A DNA stretch of 64,000 nt, taken from NCBI RefSeq assembly GCF_910592395.1, contig NC_088309.1, positions 22,944,599 through 23,008,598 of the forward strand, in the 5' to 3' direction. Below are positions 60,201 through 64,000 of the stretch, one piece after another (the stretch's first letter is position 1; the number at the start of each line of letters is the position of its first letter). The DNA comes from Lineus longissimus (Eukaryota; Nemertea; Pilidiophora; Heteronemertea; Lineidae). A program made the position numbers and the translations under genes. The notes under the pieces are model-generated. The model had not been told where the DNA came from. It saw only the letters and a program-made list of their open reading frames with translations, and did not search any database.

Positions 60201-63099
60201 AATTGACTGGTTGCGACATGCATACCTGTAACTGCTGTATCGATGGCTGTGCTCAAATTGCAGCTTTGGTATGCCTCAAGTCAATTTGAGTCAGCTCTCA
60301 ACATTTGATTGTGCATTGGGCTCAAATGGGCTGCAGGCGATCGAGTGATTTATGTTGCATAAACTTGCAATAGTTATTATGACATTAATTGTCATTACAA
60401 GTCTGCGGTTCTTGCAGGTGACTGGTGTGAAGTCTCTTACAAGTTTGATTTTATCACCTGTCGTTGCAACAAGCGATTTTGCTCATAGACTAGTGATTTT
60501 TTTCACACATCCCACTTCCTTCGAATGTGACTTTGGGCAATGATGCCATGACGGATGAAATGTGCTACGATTGTGATGATCAAAATCAGATCAACTGATC
60601 AGCTGATACATGATTGATTCGACCTGAAATTGAAACTTTGTTCTGATGACAGGTTGTTTAGTCAATTAGCTACCTTTGGGCGATGTCACATGTTGGTTGA
60701 TTATGGGTGTACATATCAGGTTCCTTTTGATCCCATTTGTGTTTTTTTACGAGTCAGTATGTTGTTGATAAATGTAAAATGTAAAAAATTTTGCTGACAT
60801 TTTGAGATTTGTTATGCTTTTTTTTCTTTGTCGGGTGTTTTTCTGGTAATAGCTGCTGGTGAATGATGTTCTTACGTGTATGAGCAAAGAGAAATTGTTG
60901 ACACTAGCTCTGATCATAAAGATGATTCCTGAGACAATGGGCAATTCCCTAGCCATTGATTTAAAACGTCATAACGCATATCTCAATTAATCAAATGTAC
61001 TATCATAAATTCATATGGAGTCCACCTCGAGTCATTAAAGATAATCCACAGCTTGATATGTTCCAATCTGAAAAGAGCCAAGCCCACTGTACTATTGCTG
61101 TAGATTGTGTTTAGTTGGTTTTGCTCTTTTTGAGATGAAAAATTGTTCATACTCACGGCATTGTAAGGAACACGTACGCCATGGCTTCAGTAATAAATCG
61201 TTGTTTTGATTAATTGACAGATTAACTAAATCACGAATCTGATTCGATAGTTGTGGTTAAATCTTAAATTCACCGAGAGCTCAATCTTTGTAAAATTTAT
61301 CGACTGAAACCATGCCTTATCTTGAACCCTGTTGTTCCACATGTGTCCTTATAACCAAAGATTACACACTAAACTATCGATGTCACAACACCAAATTGAC
61401 AGTTCGGTATTAATTACGGGCATAAATTACAAATTGCCTGATTTTAATTGCAATTTGGCATTTATACGGTCATGAAAGTGATGGCCTTGTTCATTTGCTA
61501 ATGGTGGGGTTGTCTCTTTTAACCTCAAATCAAATGCCATGGCAGGCGAAGTGATCATCTAAACAATAGTTAGCCTGGCCTTGTGCTCTTATTTCACGCT
61601 TAATTGACAGATCTGTCATTCAAGTACATGACTGTCCCGCTGTCTGTAAGCTTTAGGGTGGTATAAGTATCATATCAGAATGTTGTCAGCCAAAGTTTTC
61701 GATCATGGGATTCCCTTTTGAGAACCCAAATATCAATTTCCATCTTCCACCAATTTGAACTCTGCATGTCAAAAATGGAAGATCTTTAATATGGCAGCAG
61801 ATTAGACATGAATATGTTACAGAAATGCAGCAAAAAAAACAACATACCAATTTTAATGAAATATCTTTATAAGAGCAGCCAGTTTTCCATCCTTACCTGT
61901 GTAGTACATACAGCATGTTATAAAAATGTACGTTATACAACGTATCATTGCAAAGTTCAAATGTTTAAATTATTGAGTGCATTGTGTGTTTGTTAAGTGT
62001 ATTGCCTCCTACATGTAATTGCTTTCAACTAATGTATATATAGAAATCAAACACCCAAAATGTCACAAAATAATGGCCTATTTACCCCTGAATAGAATGT
62101 GTGCAAACAGAAGCGAATGCTCCTGCTAATGTCTCTTTTAAAATAATGTCATGCTACCTTGTTCAAGGATGCTTCAGAATTTTCCTATTTTCAAAATTGT
62201 CAAATTGAACAAGTTAACAGTTGTGCTCTGTCAACCTAAATGTCCGCCCTGCCATTAATGCGAGGCTAAAATGCCAAGAGAGCAGATAGCAGTGCTTTGA
62301 GTGGGTTCATTAAATTGGCAAAGGTGACAGTCAACCTGTACGTTGACATTATTGACTCTTTGCTCTCTGTGTCAACTCTTTTTGATATTGAGTTGACTTT
62401 TATACATATCTATATCAAAAATGACCTGTCATATCCCAAAGAATGTATGTATCTGAGAAATCTTGTGCCATATATATTCATTTGTTCTTTGTGCAGTGGC
62501 GATACTGTGTTATACAGTTAATAATGGAATTGCCACTAACTTGTATTGAGGACCATCTGTAGTAATAAGGCTTTACATTGAACAGCACTTTAAAATGAGG
62601 TCAACTGGTTAGCCAAAACCTCAGCGGCTTTTATTCACTTAGGCCAAATGCAGCCCATTGAAAAAAAGAGATTTTTTTGATGGCAATGTCTTCTTTAATC
62701 TATCGTTCAAGTTGAAAAAGATAAAGCTCCAGGGTGGACACGGAGCCAGACCTTGCTGTGGGGTCCGAAAATGCTCTTATGAGACAGAACAGATGAAGTT
62801 CAGATTCTTTAGAAATTAAGGCCAGCGTATTTTTTTTTTCTTTTTTGCCCAAAAAACGATATCTTGTCCCTGGAATCTTTCTTTTGTAAAAAATTAAGAT
62901 GTTGTAGAAAAACTTTCTGACGTAGCCTTGGGGAGGGTGCGGGATGACCCTCTTTGCTCTTCTGTCCTTGAATGCCTTCGCAGACAATATCCCATCAACA
63001 GCAGACGCTGTGAAAAAACTGATTGAATGCCGTCTACTCTTTAGATTCCTTGACCCTGGATCCATGCGATTCACACCTTTTGTGTCCTCAGATGGCGAG
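9013..63099 (+). CDS. RCC1-repeat protein, partial, eight exons over 54 kb
   Basis: Splicing eight exons (9013-9223, 31789-31831, 34364-34574, 40675-40784, 45845-45969, 49084-49227, 55344-55409, 62984-63099) gives 342 codons with every phase matching and no stop; the gene continues past the window. RCC1 propeller blades are plain. CG-x-x-H-[ST] blade ends occur at about 61 (CGSSHT), 117 (CGWRHT), 174 (CGEKHS) and 224 (CGANHS), with a variant GGSFHS at 272. WG-x-N...GQ-x-G-x-GD turns occur at 78-90 and 192-203. Such propellers act as GTPase exchange factors or protein docking platforms (RCC1, SERGEF, HERC, RPGR). The start ATG follows an in-frame TAG at 8986-8988. Family assignment is open: the C-terminal exon (residues 304-342) matches no partner domain I know, and no HECT or kinase domain is visible. 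Introns reach 22.6 kb. Confidence 0.85.
9240..9512. repeat. TIR-type element, family 2, longer copy
   Basis: It starts TACAGTGGAACCCCAGTTGG only 16 bases after the donor of the first RCC1-type coding exon. The right half (about 9380-9490) matches the copy at 35681, including GAAGCAACATCATC and T-rich tracts. GAACTG-CTGAAAGGTGAAAA occurs twice, near 9359 and 9491, as an internal direct repeat. The CAGTGGAACC end resembles family 1, suggesting related transposases. The right terminal repeat was not found. Confidence 0.75.
9513..10565. other. Intron of RCC1-type gene, nothing recognised
   Basis: AT-rich intronic sequence. Frames at 9505-9765 and 10260-10472 show no motif, splice support or protein-like composition. 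Confidence 0.4.
10566..10811 (-). other. Intronic island with minus-strand protein-like frames
   Basis: A richer-GC patch of about 240 bases in the first large intron, open in two frames on the minus strand. One frame has an ATG and 81 codons. The other contains [20 protein letters not shown] and then [16 protein letters not shown] before TAG. No family is recognised. It could be a decayed mobile-element or retrocopy fragment, or a conserved non-coding element. Confidence 0.2.
10812..19900. other. Large intron of RCC1-type gene, no gene seen
   Basis: About 9 kb of AT-rich DNA inside the 22.6-kb intron. It includes a short C run at 11760-11769 and a 12-base G run at 18472-18483. Frames longer than 60 codons occur on both strands at chance-like density, without splice pairs or motifs. 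A minus-strand frame at 14661-14912 has somewhat protein-like composition but no recognisable domain. Confidence 0.4.
19905..20222. repeat. Diverged 184-bp tandem duplication
   Basis: AGGTGACTGGTGCC at 19924 recurs as AGGTGACAGGTGCC at 20108. Downstream, CATTCCAGCCAAGCTC recurs as AATTCCAACCAAGTTC, followed in each by CTTTTGA in an A/T-rich context. On the minus strand both units read GELGWN/CELGWN and then APVT, so a frame of 115 codons spans them. It is probably two copies of an unidentified dispersed repeat. Confidence 0.65.
20226..31788. other. Large intron of RCC1-type gene, second half
   Basis: About 11.5 kb with no supported gene. It contains TAAT-rich stretches (for example 22918-22952), paired TGACCT half-sites near 26603 and 26623, and a GC-richer patch at 31285-31400 shortly before exon 2. 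Chance frames are frequent and unsupported. Confidence 0.4.
31789..31831 (+). CDS. RCC1-type gene, exon 2 (43-base micro-exon)
   Basis: Acceptor ATTCTCTTTTCAG, donor CA|GTAAGT. It completes an asparagine codon and then reads [13 protein letters not shown], a canonical blade turn (x-Y-x-W-G-x-G-x-x-G-Q). Its split last codon CA+G gives the glutamine of GQVGCGD with exon 3. Small size and a 22.6-kb upstream intron make it easy to miss in automatic annotation. Confidence 0.88.
31832..33583. other. Intron between exons 2 and 3, first part
   Basis: No gene is recognised. It includes a 15-base C run at 33349-33363. Confidence 0.4.
33584..33668 (+). repeat. tRNA-like fragment, probable SINE head or tRNA fossil
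   Basis: TAGCCATCTCGTGTGG resembles a Pol III A box. CTCATAA sits where a CAT anticodon loop would be, and GGTGCGTATCC is two changes from a B box (GGTTCGANNCC). Spacing is tRNA-like, but the acceptor and T stems do not pair, so it is not a functional tRNA gene. Confidence 0.3.
33669..34363. other. Intron between exons 2 and 3, last part
   Basis: AT-rich; ends in the exon 3 acceptor. Nothing else was seen. Confidence 0.4.
34364..34574 (+). CDS. RCC1-type gene, exon 3
   Basis: 211 bases, acceptor CCTCTCTTTCCAG, donor CAG|GTAAAA. It reads [12 protein letters not shown], then [20 protein letters not shown] and [14 protein letters not shown], a complete blade with Y in place of the usual W before G. 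It leaves in phase 0. Confidence 0.92.
34575..35680. other. Intron after exon 3, first part
   Basis: No gene or repeat is recognised. Open frames on both strands near 34575-34900 are run-through from exon 3 or antisense to it. Confidence 0.4.
35681..35835. repeat. TIR-type element, family 2, shorter copy
   Basis: It starts TACAGTCGAACCCCGGTCGG and continues CGACCACCCCGCTA, then jumps straight to the T-rich right half (GAAGCAACATCATC, ATTTCTAAGTCC). Compared with the copy at 9240 it lacks about 110 internal bases, a deletion derivative. Confidence 0.72.
35836..36590. other. Intron after exon 3, middle part
   Basis: No supported gene. TTCATACAGAGC and TTCATAAAGAGC near 36448 and 36479 form a short imperfect repeat. 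Confidence 0.35.
36591..36760. repeat. Diverged 88-bp tandem duplication
   Basis: CACACTTT at 36591 and again at 36679 each start a unit containing TGTTTGTCAAG, then GTTGCGATAGGG or GTTGCAATAGGG. The two copies are clearly related but substantially diverged. Confidence 0.65.
36761..40433. other. Intron after exon 3, last part
   Basis: No supported gene. A 121-codon frame at 38893-39258 has no splice or motif support. Confidence 0.4.
40434..40534 (+). repeat. Pol III promoter-like dispersed element fragment
   Basis: TGGTCGTCTAG at 40434 resembles an A box and GGTTCAAACTG at 40524 a B box, 90 bases apart. That spacing suits a SINE better than a plain tRNA. No tRNA cloverleaf was found. The minus strand is open for 90 codons across it, reading [14 protein letters not shown] and [15 protein letters not shown]. 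It lies 140 bases before exon 4. Confidence 0.3.
40675..40784 (+). CDS. RCC1-type gene, exon 4
   Basis: 110 bases, acceptor TATCCTCTTTGCAG, donor GG|GTAAGT. It reads [20 protein letters not shown], a textbook blade strand pair, then GAVG where V replaces the usual W. It leaves after two bases of a glycine codon. Confidence 0.92.
40785..45844. other. Intron between exons 4 and 5
   Basis: About 5 kb with no supported gene or repeat. Short frames on both strands look random. Confidence 0.4.
45845..45969 (+). CDS. RCC1-type gene, exon 5
   Basis: 125 bases, acceptor TTCTTCCTCTCCAG, donor GGCA|GTAAGT. It completes the glycine codon, then reads [16 protein letters not shown], and [14 protein letters not shown] at the end, matching the RCC1 consensus closely. 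It leaves after one base. Confidence 0.93.
45970..49083. other. Intron between exons 5 and 6
   Basis: It contains a 147-codon plus-strand frame at 46253-46696, the longest in this part, with no domain, no splice support and no codon pattern like the true exons. Confidence 0.4.
49084..49227 (+). CDS. RCC1-type gene, exon 6
   Basis: 144 bases, acceptor TTTTTTGTTTACAG, donor TCGG|GTAGGT. It reads (N)[14 protein letters not shown], with GL-H-C-W-G replacing GxVYxWG, a charged insert, then [15 protein letters not shown]. The GQLG turn is missing in this blade (ACGSKDDN instead). Phase 1 at both ends. Confidence 0.9.
49228..50086. other. Intron after exon 6, first part
   Basis: AT-rich; nothing recognised. 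Confidence 0.4.
50087..50600. repeat. TCCA/TCCG tetranucleotide array inside a dispersed repeat
   Basis: About 335 bases (50124-50459) of (GTCT)n, then (CCAT/CGTC)n units with a higher-order pattern: CGTCCAACCATCTATCGGTC occurs twice, 132 bases apart. It is framed by TTTAGCTCACCTAG on the left and GTCCGTCAACCGTCAACAATTGT on the right, ends I recall from an abundant dispersed element of molluscs and other invertebrates. Long Pro-Ser-Ile-His or Asp-Gly-Trp-Met frames across it are repeat artefacts. Confidence 0.85.
50601..55343. other. Intron after exon 6, last part
   Basis: No supported gene. Frames at 51280-51504 and 53287-53655 are discussed among the rejected items. Confidence 0.4.
55344..55409 (+). 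CDS. RCC1-type gene, candidate exon 7
   Basis: 66 bases between acceptor CCCACTGTTTGTGCAG and donor ATC|GTAAGA, phase 1 on both sides. Joined to exon 6 it reads [22 protein letters not shown], where HGNLFLS falls where the next strand of an RCC1 blade (x-G-x-L-F-x-W) is expected. All three frames are open across this short exon, so frame support comes only from splice phases. Splice sites are fair. It could be a false exon. Confidence 0.45.
55410..57233. other. Intron before last exon, first part
   Basis: Nothing recognised apart from chance frames. Confidence 0.4.
57234..57356. promoter_or_regulatory. Cluster of nuclear-receptor half-sites
   Basis: AGGTCA-G-AGGTCA at 57234-57246 is a perfect DR1, the arrangement used by RXR and HNF4-type receptors. 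TGACCT follows at 57255-57260. TGACTTTGACCT at 57315-57326 is a DR1-like site on the other strand. TCAAGGTCA at 57348-57356 is a perfect extended half-site of the ERR/FTZ-F1 type. Six half-sites within 123 bases suggest an intronic enhancer; function is inferred. Confidence 0.4.
57385..57471 (+). CDS. Possible cryptic 87-base exon, phase conflict
   Basis: Acceptor TTGCTTTGCTGCTGTGCAG and donor CTG|GTAATT enclose 29 codons open in one frame only, reading [20 protein letters not shown] and more. The proline/glutamine-rich composition is protein-like. That frame is phase 0 on both sides, while exons 6, 7 and 8 all join in phase 1, so it cannot be inserted in the RCC1-type transcript without a further unseen exon. 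It may be an alternative exon or chance. Confidence 0.2.
57472..62983. other. Intron before last exon, last part
   Basis: About 5.5 kb of AT-rich DNA without a supported gene. Frames of up to 119 codons (58089-58448) lack any motif. Confidence 0.4.
62984..63099 (+). CDS. RCC1-type gene, candidate exon 8 (unknown domain)
   Basis: 116 bases, acceptor CCTTGAATGCCTTCGCAG, donor GAG|GTCAGT. It enters needing two bases and leaves in phase 0. It reads [29 protein letters not shown] and PFVSSDGE, amphipathic helix-like then loop. It has clear protein-like composition and a frame that joins either exon 6 or exon 7 directly. No family is recognised. The exon shows that the protein continues past the propeller into another region. 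Confidence 0.65.
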
Positions 63100-64000
63100 G
63101 TCAGTTTGTCTCAATATCACCCTGAAAAGTAAATAAATCTCTTGAGGGTGCTTTCATGATATGCCAACATAAAGTGATAACTTAGATGTAAAAATAACTC
63201 AGGATTTTCTGAGGTGCCTTCTGGCTTGTGCAAATTGCTTTAATTTTTTCTCCCGGACAATACTCTTGTGAACATTCAAGTCAAGAGCTATCGGTCATGA
63301 TAAATCAGGCAGAAAATAACGATATTTCATTCAATTATGGAGAAGGGCCAACTGGCGATTTTTGCAAAAGATGCAAATTTAAGTCATTTGTTTAATTCTA
63401 CGTCACTGCAACAATAAATGTTCTTTACTTTCTTGAATGCCAGAAGTGCTTCTTTAATGACCTCTTTCAAAAAACCTTGTCAAAATAGTTTTCAGTGTTG
63501 TGTTGCTTTAATAAGATTTCAAGTGACAGGTCACAACAGGGTCTTCTTTTGCTGACATTGAGGAGGACCCTTATTACAAATATCAAGGGGTGGGTTACCC
63601 CCTTGTGCCCACTTCATTTATGTCCGAGCATGTTTGTCCAGGCTCAAATTGGTTTTGAAGGAGTTGTTGGTAAACTCTGTGGCTACAGAGAGTCTTGACC
63701 TGTGATGGAAAGACTTACTGCAACATGGAATCAAAATAAATTGGCGGGAAAAGGTTGCTAAAAGTAATATTGATCATTTACAATCAGTGTCTCTCTCTTC
63801 ACTTCTATCAACAGACTCGAACAGCTCTGTAGAACTCTCGAATTACAGGCTGTATCCTGTTGAGCTTTGTTAATAACAAAACAAGCCTTCCTATGCTGTG
63901 GTGCCCCCTTTTTGCTTCTGTTGATTTGCAGATGTTGTATCCAGACTGAAGTGCTAGCAACTGTGTTTGTATTGATTACTACAGTATCACTGATGTTGAT
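63100..64000. other. Intron after exon 8, to the end of the window
   Basis: No exon could be placed with confidence. Acceptor-like tracts occur at 63642, 63815 and 63932, but the frames they open are very short, stop, or do not match phase 0. Confidence 0.4.

Noticed and set aside
62700-63074. 124-codon minus-strand frame
   Set aside because: Overlaps exon 8 on the opposite strand. It has no motif, while the plus-strand exon has splice sites and phase agreement.
63643-63671. Short phase 0 exon candidate after exon 8 (AQIGFEGVV)
   Set aside because: It is phase-compatible, but only about nine residues long, with a weak donor and no motif.

Overview
The window is animal nuclear DNA, most likely from a marine invertebrate bilaterian. 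It is AT-rich and gene-poor. Coding sequence sits in short exons bounded by GT/AG splice sites and separated by introns of up to 22.6 kb. There are many degenerate terminal-inverted-repeat elements, a tandem satellite and a tetranucleotide array. No bacterial, phage, plasmid or CRISPR signature was seen. The phylum cannot be fixed from the sequence alone; a mollusc, brachiopod, annelid or echinoderm-like genome would all fit.

Layout. 1-890: a 79-bp tandem satellite. About 1030-4470, minus strand: a complete six-exon sorting nexin gene of the SNX24/SNX22 type (165 codons), with a promoter candidate at 4440-4560 and a probable long 3' UTR ending at a poly(A) signal near 1049. A striking 62-bp foldback and a short plus-strand frame lie inside that UTR. 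4590-5860: a small tandem duplication and three copies of a TA-flanked inverted-repeat element. 8978-63099, plus strand: one long gene, extending beyond the window, that encodes RCC1 (beta-propeller) repeats. I reconstruct eight exons (342 codons inside the window) at 9013-9223, 31789-31831, 34364-34574, 40675-40784, 45845-45969, 49084-49227, 55344-55409 and 62984-63099. Every junction keeps frame. The first six exons are well supported by RCC1 motifs. The seventh is tentative, and the eighth is well formed but of unknown domain.

How the genes relate. The two genes are divergently transcribed. SNX24-type proteins are PX-domain phosphoinositide-binding proteins of endosomes. RCC1-repeat proteins serve as exchange factors or protein-interaction platforms (RCC1, SERGEF, HERC and RPGR families). 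Nothing in the sequence links the two functionally beyond adjacency. The rest is intron or intergenic DNA with repeats, two Pol III-promoter-like fragments, and one dense group of nuclear-receptor half-sites. All exon models are read by eye; no search or transcript data were available.
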